A stretch of 64,000 nucleotides of DNA from Auanema rhodensis (Eukaryota > Nematoda > Chromadorea > Rhabditida > Rhabditidae), in the NCBI GenBank assembly GCA_964057225.1, contig OZ059894.1:17948476-18012475 (forward strand), given 5' to 3'. The translations under genes and the position numbers were made by a program. Positions 46,521 through 59,000 of the stretch are shown here, piece by piece; position 1 is the first letter of the stretch, and each line of letters begins with the position of its first letter. The notes beneath the pieces were generated by a model. That model made no database searches, was not told the DNA's origin, and saw only the letters and a program-made list of their open reading frames with translations.

Positions 46521-48730
46521 CATCCCTACTACAAGAATAATTTAATGAGCCCGCTCTAGGTGCCAAATGCTCTACTGATCTCATTCAAATGTGAGATCAA
46601 GAATTTCCTATCAAATATTTCTTATTCTTAAAACTTTGAAGTTAGTTACAGATTTATAATTATTAAAAACAATAATCACTGGTCATTTAATTTTTCATGT
46701 GCCGTTATTATTATTATTCATCATGTACTCATTATATTTGTATTTCTCATATTTTTCTTTCCTTCCAATCGTTCTTTCCATGTTCTAATCAAACTTTTTT
46801 TTTGCTTTTTGAAAGATCTTACATAGATGATTTTTCGACTGTACATACTTATTAAGCTTTTTTTGAGCTTTATTTTTTATTTGATGGTGTCAATTTTTTG
46901 TCACTTAGTTTAATTATAAAATAATAAAATATTATAATCATAATATATAATTCCAATTTATATTTTAATTGAAATTAATACAAAAATAACATGTATATAT
47001 ATATTGGATTATGAAGTACATACATTCAAAAATGCATATATTGTACATAGAATGCTTATCTATCTTTCCCCGAAGACCCTTACCATCTCTAATCTTGTAT
47101 TATTCATCAATTCACCCCTAATATACATCTTTGTCTTGATGAATATCCAAGAATGTAATACTTCTCCAAACTATCTTCAATAACAAAATTCTCTATATAC
47201 TATCTTAGTACATAATTAAAACCTAACTAATTCATTATATTAAGAAAACAATTGATATATCTCAGAATATCTCAGAATATCTTTGTTATTTCGTTTTATT
47301 TTAATTTTTATCATATTTATAATCATTATATCTCTCATATCTGAAATGTTACTTTAAAAAATCGCAAAAAGATTTCGTGCTGTTCACCTTTTCTGAACTT
47401 GTGTATATTCGGTAGGATCTTCATATAATTATTTGTGTTGTTCTGCTTGTTAGCTATACTTGAGATTTTCTCGCCGGCAATAGTCACTCTCTTCCTACTT
47501 ATTACAGCACTTGACTCAATACTGTCCACTTCTTCATCCATTCAATTCTGTCCACATATCCTAAAGGTAGACAGTTTAACTCATCTTTGAACTTACATAT
47601 ATGTCACTTTACCGTTTTAAATTTTAAAAATTCTCTCATCCTCCAGTGTTTCCTCTTGTAATGTTGCATCGCATAAAATTAAGAAATCAATGATATCCTT
47701 TCGTCTCTTCTCAAATAAAAACCATTTTAGTTAGCTTTATTAACTAATATTAACTAAATAATCAGAAAATTAATAGAAGACGAGATTCTTAAATCTTTTT
47801 AAATCTATTTATTCTGAATCTATTTAACTTAGTAATTCGCACATAATTCTAAAGCTGTATGCATCACGTACCAGCGCCAAATAGCTTAAGCTGGAATATC
47901 AATATCAATGAAATTCATAACAGTTTTTGTCAATTGAGAGAAATGCATCTAACATCTAAGCATAATTCACCCTAAACACTTAGCTTTAAGCAGTTATGAG
48001 ATACATTTTTTTCTTCGTTTCAATACTTTTGAAGTACATCTAAGTGTCCGATGGGGGGATGTTCTTAGTTTTGTCTCTGTATATTGCGTTTCGCAGAGAA
48101 TTATTCATTTTCTCTACGATACTTATCATTTTTTAACGCAACGTGTTTTTTTCATTAAATGTATATTCAATCATTTTTGTTTTTGTTTTCTTAATATATT
48201 TTTAAAAGAACTAATTATATGATTTGGTAATTCATTCATGTTATCTAACTTCTGATCATTAATTTTTTTGAACAACACTATGGTTGTACTATGATAATAA
48301 GCATATATAAAAAAACCAAGCAATATTTTAAAATAGAAATTATACTAACAAAAAGAACGAAAAAGGGTTAAATCAAATAAGACAATGCTCATCTAATCTT
48401 TAATTCATCTTAAGCCGCTTTCACTAATCTGTATAATAATTTTTATTTCTCTTAAAAACTTAAACTTTTTATTGTGAATGGGCTACTTATTTTTTTTGGA
48501 ATCATTAAAGTCAGAATGCCGTTATATTACATAGATCAATGGTATTTCTTCTTATAAGCCGATATAAGCAAAATCTTTATTTCTTTTTTTTTATTTTTCT
48601 AAATTTATGTGATTATACCATTATATATTTCCATCTTAAACAAATTATTTTTTACTTTTTTTTTCCAGAATACTTCTTTATAAAAGAATATCAACAGAAT
48701 AATTATAATATTTACTTGATATTACAACCC
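46521..48730. other. Intergenic region between CDC25 and neprilysin
   Basis: AT/T-rich. A hydrophilic 68-codon frame on the minus strand (47,335-47,541, MDEEVDSIESSAV...) has no flanking gene structure and is not called. A short direct duplication of ATCTCAGAAT lies near 47,260-47,280. The last 62 bases (48,669-48,730), after TTTTTTCCAG, are the likely 5'UTR of the neprilysin gene, with an acceptor suited to trans-splicing. Confidence 0.45.
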
Positions 48731-49739
48731 ATGTCTAACTGGGCCAGAAATACAATATTAGATGATAATACTTCATACTATGCTTCACCTGTATTCAAAC
48801 CGAAGCTTCAGAATATCCAGCCAAGTAATAATCCTTGTGCAATAAACCCAAGTACTCTGAATGAGGTGAGTCTATATTTCTGCTATCATTCCACTTATAC
48901 ATTTTCCTTCTTTTTTTTTTCAAATTCTAGAATATATGTTCGTTAATATCTTTTTTCATACTGTTTTTTTCTGTTTCAATCCGATGCAATGTGATATCTT
49001 CTGTTTCATTTTTCATCTTTCTCATTTGTCACCTTTATGTTTTACTTCTTTTCCATTCTTTATCGTCGTTGGTCATCCTGCTATTCAGTTATCGTAATGA
49101 ACGACGTCTTCTTTTCTAAGTGTGATCATCTTTGTCTTCATCATTGGTTGTTTCCATCTACATCTCATTTCTCTTCATCCCCATCGCTTTCTTTTCTTCT
49201 TTCTTTTCCTCTTTCTTCTTCTTTTTTCCCACCCTCCCATTTTCCCTTCATTTGCACTCTCTTTCCTCGTTCTCTTTCGCACATTTTTTCTACTTTTTTT
49301 TTGTTCTAAACTTCTTCCTGCATCTCATCTTCGTGCATAGTCTCATGTTAAATTCACTTTGCTTCTATCCGAGTTATCTTCCCTTTTTCTTTTGTAGCAT
49401 AATTAAGATCTTCAAACGCAGAAAAGGCAAAACAGAAGAAGGAAAATAGTCTAATTGAAGTGAAAGCTGATGAATTTGAACCAAACACTCCCCAAAAATA
49501 ATTAAAATTTTCAAACATTTTCTTGCAGATTCCAACAAAACCTGCTCCAAATTTAAGCCGCACTCCTACATGTCGGCCGGCAAGCGCTTTGTATTTGCCA
49601 TATAAAATTAAAAAAAAAGAGATTAGGTGGGTTAGGATAAATTACATTGACGAAACATTTAAAGTGGTTCAACAAACTTATAACATCCCAGTATGATTAG
49701 TCTTTCAGGTGGACTAGTTCAATTCTTGAATATATATAT

Positions 49740-49812
<73 letters not shown>

Positions 49813-50454
49813 TTTAGAAATAAACTATTCATTTGAAAAAGTCCCTTCTACCAAATAATTTCAGTTTAATAGAACTTTAATTCTTTTTTTATCGATATAT
49901 TTCTTCCACTCGTAATTTATATATTTTTATTTATGAAATAATTACATTTTCATACGAACTTTCGTTCGAACAGCCAAGGAAGATTAATGAGGATTCTGAG
50001 TAAAACCCAGCTTCTGCTTTATAACTTTTCTTTGATACTCTCATATGAAGCTGTTATTCTTAGCTTTATCTTAACTATTTTTTTAAAGAACTAGCATTAT
50101 ATATTATATTTCGACCTTAGTTTAATTATTTCGACGAAACTCTTTTACTTTCTAGCGTTTAAATATACTTATTTCATAATGATCATTACTATGTGCTCTT
50201 TTTGTGACGAATTTTTCTCCATTAAGCTTTCTTAATTGGATGCTTGATTCTAGAGCCATGTCCCTGCGTCGGCAGCTTTGTGGGTTCCACCACTTTGCTC
50301 CATGGGCCGATATATGCTCTGTGTATCTTTTTTTTGCTATCATCAATTTCAGAAACTATCCATCAAATGAAGAAGGATGTCTCACTCCCTCTCCTGCAAA
50401 GAGCCTCATACGTTTTGTTTCGCATTGTCTCAATATATTTCTTACTATAAAAAT

Positions 50455-50547
<93 letters not shown>

Positions 50548-53500
50548 CCTGCATCTGTGTTTATTCATTTTTCAAGCTTATTGGATTTATTCACATTGTT
50601 GTCTGAAACGAAGACCGGGCTGTTTCTAACACTAAGATATATGTCTGTTTTTGGGAACAACTTCTTAGTATTTTTTCACTTGAAAGAAGCTTGCTGTCTG
50701 AGCCAATCATCTGTTTTCCTTGTTTTTCAAAAGTCACTCATTTAGGCATGGCCTCTTTGCGGCTTCTCTTTTCGTTCTTTTCATTTTTTATTTTTCACTA
50801 TTTGTTTCTTCTCTAACTATTTTTTGTCATTTTTTGCTTGGAACTTTTTCTCACTTCTATAGTTCCGACCTCACTTAGTGGCATCACACTAATAGCTCGA
50901 AAACATACTGCAATTCAATATCTAGAAAATTGATTGTGTTTCAGCTATATCGCTCTTTCATCTGAAGAGTATTCAGTCGCAGAGATTCAAAAATATTTTT
51001 TGCATACTACACAAGTTAAAGTTTTTACTTAAGCTATTTAAACTCCGTATATTATTTCTTTCATGCTAGAGTTATAGTGTCTCAAAAACAGACTAACTTC
51101 TATAACAAGTTTCAAAATTATTGCTCCTGAGTTTTATTTCTTATGTTTTCAAAATGTTGCTTTGTATATCTAAGAATACTATTTGTATAAACATACCAAA
51201 ACCTAAAATGTGTGTGTGTTTATTGTTTATACTTTTGTACATCCATGATATATCCTTGTCTTTTCGCTCCAGAAATGTCATTGCTCTTCAACTTTTAAAA
51301 ATAAGAATTTTCGGTTTATTCTCACATTTCGTTTGGTGGATAATACAACATTCCAAATTAAAGTTAACTTGAAATCTGGACAATGACTTCTAGATAAACA
51401 ATGAAGGAGACATTGAATGGTACAGCCGGCTGGCATCAGTCAAAGAGGTAGTGACACGAAAATAGTTACCTGCCAAGTAAAATAGACACGTTCATTATCA
51501 AATGAGATTATGATGAATTTATATTTACAGTGGCTGCTTGCGTCCTTTGACACGCTTAGAGGTTGTCCTTCTTCTACTGTTGATTATCCTTATACTGTCT
51601 TTAATTGGAGTATTGGCTTGCTGGGTTTTGTTATTAGATGGCTACAAAATATTTTCACATGGTACATTTTAGATCGATAATTTCAGACTTATCAATATTT
51701 TTTTTTGAGTTTAATTATTCATTTTTGTATAGGATGGCCAATATATGGCTTAAGGAATTCATCCAGTTCTATAGGAATAGACAGAACCGCCTTGCATCAT
51801 AATAATATTGTTTGTACTTCTCGAGAATGTGTTTTACTAGCTGGATTTCTAGCTGGGAATCTAAACGATAAGGTAGGGAAACGTTACAGTTTGTATCTTA
51901 ACTTCGTTTAAGGTTGATCCTTGCGAAGATTTTTATGAGTTTGCTTGTGGAAATTATGGACTCAATCGTAATCTTCCTGCGAACAAGCCGTTACGACACA
52001 CGATCAGTGATGTTCAATCGCGTTTGAACAAACAAGTAAAAAGTATTTTGCAGGTATTTTTTTTAAAATTCGTATTTCTAAGCTATCATTTTCAGCTACC
52101 TGTAACATCACATGAATCTAAATGGGATAAGCTGGCTAAAGAATACTATCAAAAATGCTTAGATGAAGGTAGTTTAAGGAATTCCATCCAGCATATATAT
52201 ATATATCTAAAGTATAACTTTTGTTCTAGAGAAACTTGAGCAGACAGGCAACGCCGCTATTTTAGAGGTGCTGGACTGGGTTGGTGGGTGGCCAACGTTG
52301 AAAGGTTTGAAAAGTCAGGAGAAGTTATTGAGTGTTGCTCATGTTCTCAGGAAAGAATTGGACAGAATGGGACTACTCATGGGAGCAACAATTGGCTGTT
52401 GTAATGAATAGAACAGGCGTCAATGCGGTAATTCTGGAATTAGCTGTCACTCATGATCCTTCTAACAGCTCAAAATCTGTTATTGAAGTTTCTTTTACAT
52501 TTTTATTAAACGAGAAAAATGAAATTTAAGCTTGATCAACCTAAGTGGGGAATAGGCTCAAGATGGCCGTATTTGTCAGGTGCAGAAGATCCGATGATTA
52601 AGAACTATACAAATCTCATGATACTATCAGCTGTTGCCTTAGGTTAGAGTATAAATTGATAAAACATTCTTATTGTTATTTCAAGGTGCTGATCCCATAG
52701 TGGCAGAAAAAGACATGAAGGAAGCTATGGAATTGGAACTCAAGCTAGTAAACTTTTCCGCTGAAGAAATGGTCAGGCGAGATCCTGAACGAGGGAACAA
52801 TCGTTATCAATTATGGCAACTCAAAAAACATTTTCCTTTGGTTTATTCAGATAAACCAACATGTATGCTAATATTTAATTCAGATCGACTTTGAAAAATA
52901 CATAAAACGCATTTTTTATGATCTTGTTGAAGTAAGTCAAAATCATACAGTAATTATCAGGGAGACTGAATATTTTACTGGCATTCAGGTAAATAATTGA
53001 CTTTAGTTATAATGATGATTCTATGGTTTTCAGCACATATTAAACTCCACACCAAAACGTGTAATAGCTAATTATATTGCTTGGAGAATTGTTCAAGGTA
53101 CAATTCATGTATTGAAATAAAACTAAAAGTAGATATTTAAAAGGTTTTTCACCGTTTCTTCCTCCACGATCTCGTGTAGCATTCTATCAATTCAAAGCTA
53201 ATCAAACTGGTATGTTCAACAGTCCTCCACCAGACAGGTAAATTTATTATGCTGTATTATTCTAGAATTATTCAATTTAGATGGGAAGATTGTGTTACGT
53301 TATCTGTCATTATGTTAGATATGCCTGTCGGAAAATTGTTTGTCGAAAACTTTTTTGAAAAAAGCAAGGCAATGGACAAAGTAAGTTTATGAAAAGTAAG
53401 CAAAGCATGAAGCAATATTAGAAATATTATTTTTATCGATATATATATGCTAACACATAATTACCTTGAACAAATATACGTTTTTACCATATGCCTCAGA

Positions 53501-54882
53501 TGATATTATTCGTTTATTATGGATTGCTGACATATTTCTTAAGATGACTGAATTAACAACATTCCTCAAAGCAGAATTCATTAAACAGCTACATGTATTG
53601 GATTGGATGGATGACATCACAAGAAAGCGCGCAATCGAAAAGGTTAGTTTTTTCTTTTTCGTATTCCGATGTAGTGAGCATTTATACAGGCGGGAATGAT
53701 TGAATATAAAAACGGTTTTCCCGAACTTCTTTTTAATAACACATGGATGAATGAGCATTGGGGCATGGTATGATATTAGAATTGAAATAAGAAGATAAAA
53801 ACATTAATTTGAGGACATAGTACCAAACGAGTACCTATTGCATTTTACAATCAGGATAAAACTAACTCGCTATACCGAAGAATTATTACGTCTTGATCAA
53901 CCTTTAGACCGGTAAATCTAGATGATTTTGATTCCAATCAATTTATTGTTCTTGTGTTGTAGAACCATGTGGTATCAAAGCCCTGCTCAAGTTGATGCTT
54001 ATTATGCTCCAAACAACAATGAAATGAGTAAGGCACATTAATGCATTAATTTTGAGTAAATGTCATATAGTATTCCCGGCTGGAATAATGCAGTTTCCTT
54101 TCCTAACAATTGGTGTGCCAAACTATATCACATTTGGTATGGTTGGAGCTGTGATTGGTCATGAAGTATCACATGCGTTCGATGATCAAGGTAACTTCAT
54201 CTATCCCAACAAATAAATATAATTATTTCAAGGAGGTCAATATGATGAACTTGGAAACCTGAATGATTGGTGGGACTCGCAAACTGCTGAAAAATTTTCC
54301 GAAAAAACCAGGTGAGAGTAAAACCAAATGTTTGAAGCTTATTTTTTTAGATGCTTTATAAACCAATACAGCTCTATCAAAGTTGAAGAGGCTGGAATCA
54401 ATTTGAATGGGCAGTTAAGCTTGGGAGAAAATATTGCGGATAATGGTGGTGTCAAAACAGCATTTAATGTTTTTAAAGTGTTAATAATACTTTTAACAGA
54501 TCTGTTTAAGGCATATCGAGCATGGAGAACAAATTCCACAAGTTCTGAACCTGCATTGCCAGGCTTTCAAAATTATACAAGTGAACAAATGTTTTTTCTA
54601 GCTTATGCGAACGTATGTTGAATTGTTATTTAAAAATTAAATATTAAAAGTAATTCAGAATTGGTGTTCGGTTGTCCGAGCAAAGCATTACATACAGATT
54701 ATTATAACTGATGTTCACGCACCCAGCAAATACCGTGCGATAATCCCTTTACAGGTAAAAAACTTTGAAAAAATTTAGAAACTCAGTAAGTATTTATTCA
54801 GAATCGTCCAGAATTCGCTGCAGCGTTCAAATGTTCACGGGGAACATCAATGAATCCAGAGAAAAAATGTCAAGTTTGGTGA
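48731..54882 (+). CDS. Neprilysin-like M13 zinc metallopeptidase (type II membrane protein)
   Basis: 24 exons from ATG 48731 to TGA 54882, all phase-consistent; 831 aa. Order: an ~85-residue cytoplasmic tail (long for the family, Pro/Asn-rich then basic); membrane anchor ~88-113 ([20 protein letters not shown]); ectodomain starting with CTSREC and [65 protein letters not shown] (substrate-binding Asn-Ala-type segment); zinc motif H664-E-V-S-H668 followed by AFDDQGGQYD; third zinc ligand in G-E726-N-I-A-D730; DVHAPSKYR; and the conserved end CQVW. All catalytic residues are present, so an active ectopeptidase cutting small peptides before hydrophobic residues is expected. Exons: short ones 64-155 nt with ~45-nt introns, except introns 1 (663 nt) and 2 (1,904 nt), which separate the tail exons from the anchor exon. 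One acceptor (TTTGAG before 53814) is weak but needed for phase. Many nematodes carry several such genes; the ortholog cannot be named. Confidence 0.96.
48866..49528 (+). other. Neprilysin intron 1
   Basis: 663-nt strongly T/C-rich intron; the several long open frames in it are low-complexity (Phe/Ser/Leu) and not genes. Confidence 0.65.
49730..49808. repeat. Compound (TA)n(CA)n(TA)n microsatellite
   Basis: Roughly five TA, nine CA, then about 25 TA units inside neprilysin intron 2. Confidence 0.95.
50456..50544. repeat. (AT)n microsatellite
   Basis: About 44 uninterrupted AT units inside neprilysin intron 2. It causes false Ile-Tyr repeat frames on both strands. Confidence 0.95.
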
Positions 54883-55001
54883 CGTAGCAAGAAAACCATA
54901 TTTCGAATAGATAATATCTGCTACACCCAATGTTAAAAAACAATTTTTGAAATATTTTTGCGAACAAATCGGAATTTTCGCTCATATTGTAGTGACTCTT
55001 T

Positions 55002-56067
55002 TTATAACTTCCGACAAAACTCATATTCTCATGACTCCAACAACGTCTGGGCTTATTAGCCCATATATCATTTAAAAAACTGTTTTTTTTTCAAATGTCT
55101 GATCTCATACCAAACGAAATTTAATAAATTATATGTTTATACGTTTTTGTTTCTCAATTCCAGAATGGTGAAAAAAAATTTGGTTTAGGCTTAGCCTAAT
55201 CATTAATTAGTCCTATGTTATAATGAACACGGAAATATTCAAAACTGTTTTTCATACACATGACCTCTTATAACGGGTCACCACGTGTACATTTAATTAG
55301 TATATTTTAAAGTTCACGTAAATTTCAAAGTTATCAAAACACCTTATGCACATCAAAGACTATGGACAATGTTATTCAACGGAAAAATTAATTCTTCAGG
55401 GTGAAAATCGAGGATATATGTGTGAACTTATATCAGTTGATATCTCGGTGAGTGTACATGGAAACTCAACATACACTAATGCATCATTTTTCAAACGATC
55501 ATAACTAATTTTTGTATTAAGCGTTTCTCAATGTAGTATAGTGCATTCGATGCGGATTTTTGAGCTGCGTTGATCTGTGTTATCAGATTTGCGCTAGCTT
55601 AAAAATGCACCGAGATATCAACTGAGATAAGTTCAAACATATATCCTCGATTTTCACCCTGAAGAATTAATTTTTTCGTTGAATAACATTGTCCATAGTC
55701 TTTGATGTGCATAAGGTGTTTTGATAACTTTGAAATTTACGTGAACTTTAAAATATACTAATTAAATGTACACGTGGTGACCCGTTATAAGAGGTCATGT
55801 GTATGAAAAACAGTTTTGAATATTTCCGTGTTCATTATAACATAGGACTAATTAATGATTAGGCTAAGCCTAAACCAAATTTTTTTTCACCATTCTGGAA
55901 TTGAGAAACAAAAACGTATAAACATATAATTTATTAAATTTCGTTTGGTATGAGATCAGACATTTGAAAAAAAAACAGTTTTTTAAATGATATATGGGCT
56001 AATAAGCCCAGATATCATTAAAAAAGTCATAGAGTCATGAGAATATGAGTTTTGTCGGAAGTTATAA
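55002..56067. mobile_element. Foldback (long inverted repeat) element
   Basis: Left arm 55002-55450 is the reverse complement of right arm 55608-56067, apart from a few point changes and a small indel near the outer ends; the spacer 55451-55607 is about 157 bp. The outer ends read TTATAACTTCCGACAAAACT and its complement. There is no coding frame of note, so it is non-autonomous if it is a transposon. Clear target-site duplications were not found: the left flank is the neprilysin 3' region, and the right end passes directly into satellite monomers. A 53-bp piece of each arm (55282-55334 and, inverted, 55724-55776) matches the satellite core with four differences. Its position 120 bp after the neprilysin stop means that transcript may end in, or read through, a ~450-bp hairpin. 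Confidence 0.88.
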
Positions 56068-59000
56068 TACATGAATTGTACCTTGAACAATTCTCACGTA
56101 AATTTCAAAGTCATGGTTACCATGCACCTATATCAATGAAAATTTGTTTTCAGTCTAATATGGAAATGGGGAATCTAATTTTGAAAACCGCATCTCTTTA
56201 TCTTTTACGGGAAGCGAGTTACATATCATGTGCCCATCACGTGTACATTTAATTAGCATAAATTAAAGTTCACGTAAATTTCAAAGTCATGGTTACCATG
56301 CACCAGTATCAATAGAAATTTGTTTTTGGACTAATATGGCCATGGGGAATCTAATTTTGAAAACCGCATCTCTTTATCTTTTACGGGAAACGAGTTACAT
56401 ATCATGTGCCCATCACGTGTACATTTAATTAGCATAAATTAAAGTTCACGTAAATTTCAAAGTCATGGTTACCATGCACCTATATCAATAAAAATTTGTT
56501 TTTAGACTAATATTAACATGGGGAATCTAATTTTGAAAACCGCATCTCTTTATCTTTTACGGGAAACGAGTTACATATCATGTGCCCATCACGTGTACAT
56601 TTAATTAGCATAAATTAAAGTTCACGTAAATTTCAAAGTCATGGTTACCATGCACCTATATCAATAAAAATTTGTTTTTAGACTAATATTAACATGGGGA
56701 ATCTAATTTTGAAAACCGCATCTCTTTATCTTTTACGGGAAACGAGTTACATATCATGTGCCCATCACGTGTACATTTAATTAGCATAAATTAAAGTTCA
56801 CGTAAATTTCAAAGTCATGGTTACCATGCACCTATATCAATAGAAATTTGTTTTCAGTCTAATATGGAAATGGGGAATCTAATTTTGAAAACCGCATCTC
56901 TTTATCTTTTACGGGAAACGAGTTACATATCATGTGCCCATCACGTGTACATTTAATTAGCATAAATTAAAGTTCACGTAAATTTCAAAGTCATGGTTAC
57001 CATGCACCTATATCAATGAAAATTTGTTTTTGGACTAATATGGCCATGGGGAATCTAATTTTGAAAACCACATCTCTTTATCTTTTACGGGAAGCGAGTT
57101 ACATACCATGTGCACATCACGTGTACATTTAATTAGCATAAATTAAAATTCACGTAAATTTCAAAGTCATGGTTACCATGCACCTAGATCAATGAAAATT
57201 TGTTTTTGGACTAATATGGCCATGGGGAGTGTAATTTTGAAAAGCACATCTCTTTATCTTTTACGGGAAGCGAGTTACATACCATGTGCACATCACGTGT
57301 ACATTTAATTAGCATAAATTAAAATTCACGTAAATTTCAAAGTCATGGTTACCATGCACCTATATCAATAGAAATTTGTTTTTAGTCTAATATGGCCATG
57401 GGGAATCTAATTTTGAAAACGGCATCTCTTCATCTTTGAGTTACATACCATGTGTACATCACGTGTACATTTAATTAGCATAAATTAAAATTCACGTAAA
57501 TTTCAAAGTCATGGTTACCATGCACCTATATCAATAGAAATTTGTTTTTAGTCTAATATGGCCATGGGGAATCTAATTTTGAAAACGGCATCTCTTCATC
57601 TTTGAGTTACATACCATGTGTACATCACGTGTACATTTAATTAGCATAAATTAAAGTTCACGTAAATTTCAAAGTCATGGTTACCATGCACCAATATCAA
57701 CAAAAATTTGTTTTTAGACTAATATGGACATGGGGAATCTAATTTTAAAAACCGCATCTCTTTATCTTTCACGTGAAGCGAGTTACATACCAAGTGCACA
57801 TCACGTGTACATTTAATTAGCATAAATTGAAGTTCACGTAAATTTCAAAGTCATGGTTACCATGAACCAATATCAATAAAAATTTGTTTTTAGACTAATA
57901 TGGCCATGGGGAATCTAATTTTGAAAACGGCATCTCTTCATCTTTGAGTTACATACCATGTGTACATCACGTGTACATTTAATTAGCATAAATTAAAGTT
58001 CACGTAAATTTCAAAGTCATGGTTACCATGCACCTATAACAATAAAAATTTGTTTTTAGTCTAATATGGCCATGGGGAATCTAATTTTGAAAACGGCATC
58101 TCTTCATCTTTGAGTTACATACCATGTGTACATCACGTGTACATTTAATTAGCATAAATTAAAGTTCACGTAAATTTCAAAGTCATGGTTACTATGCGCC
58201 TATATCAATAAAAATTGGTTTTTAGACTAATATGGCCATGGGGAGTGTAATTTTGAAAACCACATCTCTTTATCTTTTACGGGAAGCGAGTTACATATCA
58301 TGTGCTCATCACGTGTACATTTAATTAGCATAAATTAAAGTTCACGTAAATTTCAAAGTCATGGTTACCATGCACCTATATCAATAAAAATTTTTTTTCA
58401 GTCTAATATGGAAATGGGGAATCTAATTTTGAAAACCGCATCTCTTTATCTTTTACGGGAAACGAGTTACATACCATGTGCACATCACGTGTACATTTAA
58501 TTAGCATAAATTAAAATTCACGTAAATTTCAAAGTCATGGTTACCATGCACCTAGATCAATGAAAATTTGTTTTTGGACTAATATGGCCATGGGGAGTGT
58601 AATTTTGAAAAGCACATCTCTTTATCTTTTACGGGAAGCGAGTTACATACCATGTGCACATCACGTGTACATTTAATTAGCATAAATTAAAATTCACGTA
58701 AATTTCAAAGTCATGGTTACCATGCACCTATATCAATAGAAATTTGTTTTTAGTCTAATATGGCCATGGGGAATCTAATTTTGAAAACGGCATCTCTTCA
58801 TCTTTGAGTTACATACCATGTGTACATCACGTGTACATTTAATTAGCATAAATTAAAGTTCACGTAAATTTCAAAGTCATGGTTACCATGCACCTATAAC
58901 AATAAAAATTTGTTTTTAGTCTAATATGGCCATGGGGAATCTAATTTTGAAAACGGCATCTCTTCATCTTTGAGTTACATACCATGTGTACATCACGTGT

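Larger units (their letters stand above)
49627..51530 (+). other. Neprilysin intron 2
   Basis: 1.9-kb intron with two dinucleotide microsatellites. The rest is T-rich without recognisable nested genes. Confidence 0.65.

Noticed and set aside
48539-48730. In-frame upstream extension of the neprilysin start
   Set aside because: The frame is Phe/Tyr-rich low complexity and is interrupted by a strong splice acceptor (TTTTTTCCAG at 48668); ATG 48731 is the likely start.
50204-50629. 141-codon frame and minus-strand Ile-Tyr frames
   Set aside because: They are translations of an (AT)n microsatellite inside neprilysin intron 2.
52884-52988. Possible tiny intron beginning GTAAGTC within this neprilysin exon
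   Set aside because: The longest option would be 29 nt, and reading straight through keeps the frame and the family sequence up to YFTGIQ.
56052-56252. Open frame across the foldback/satellite junction
   Set aside because: It is made of satellite sequence, is not kept in other monomers and has no coding features.
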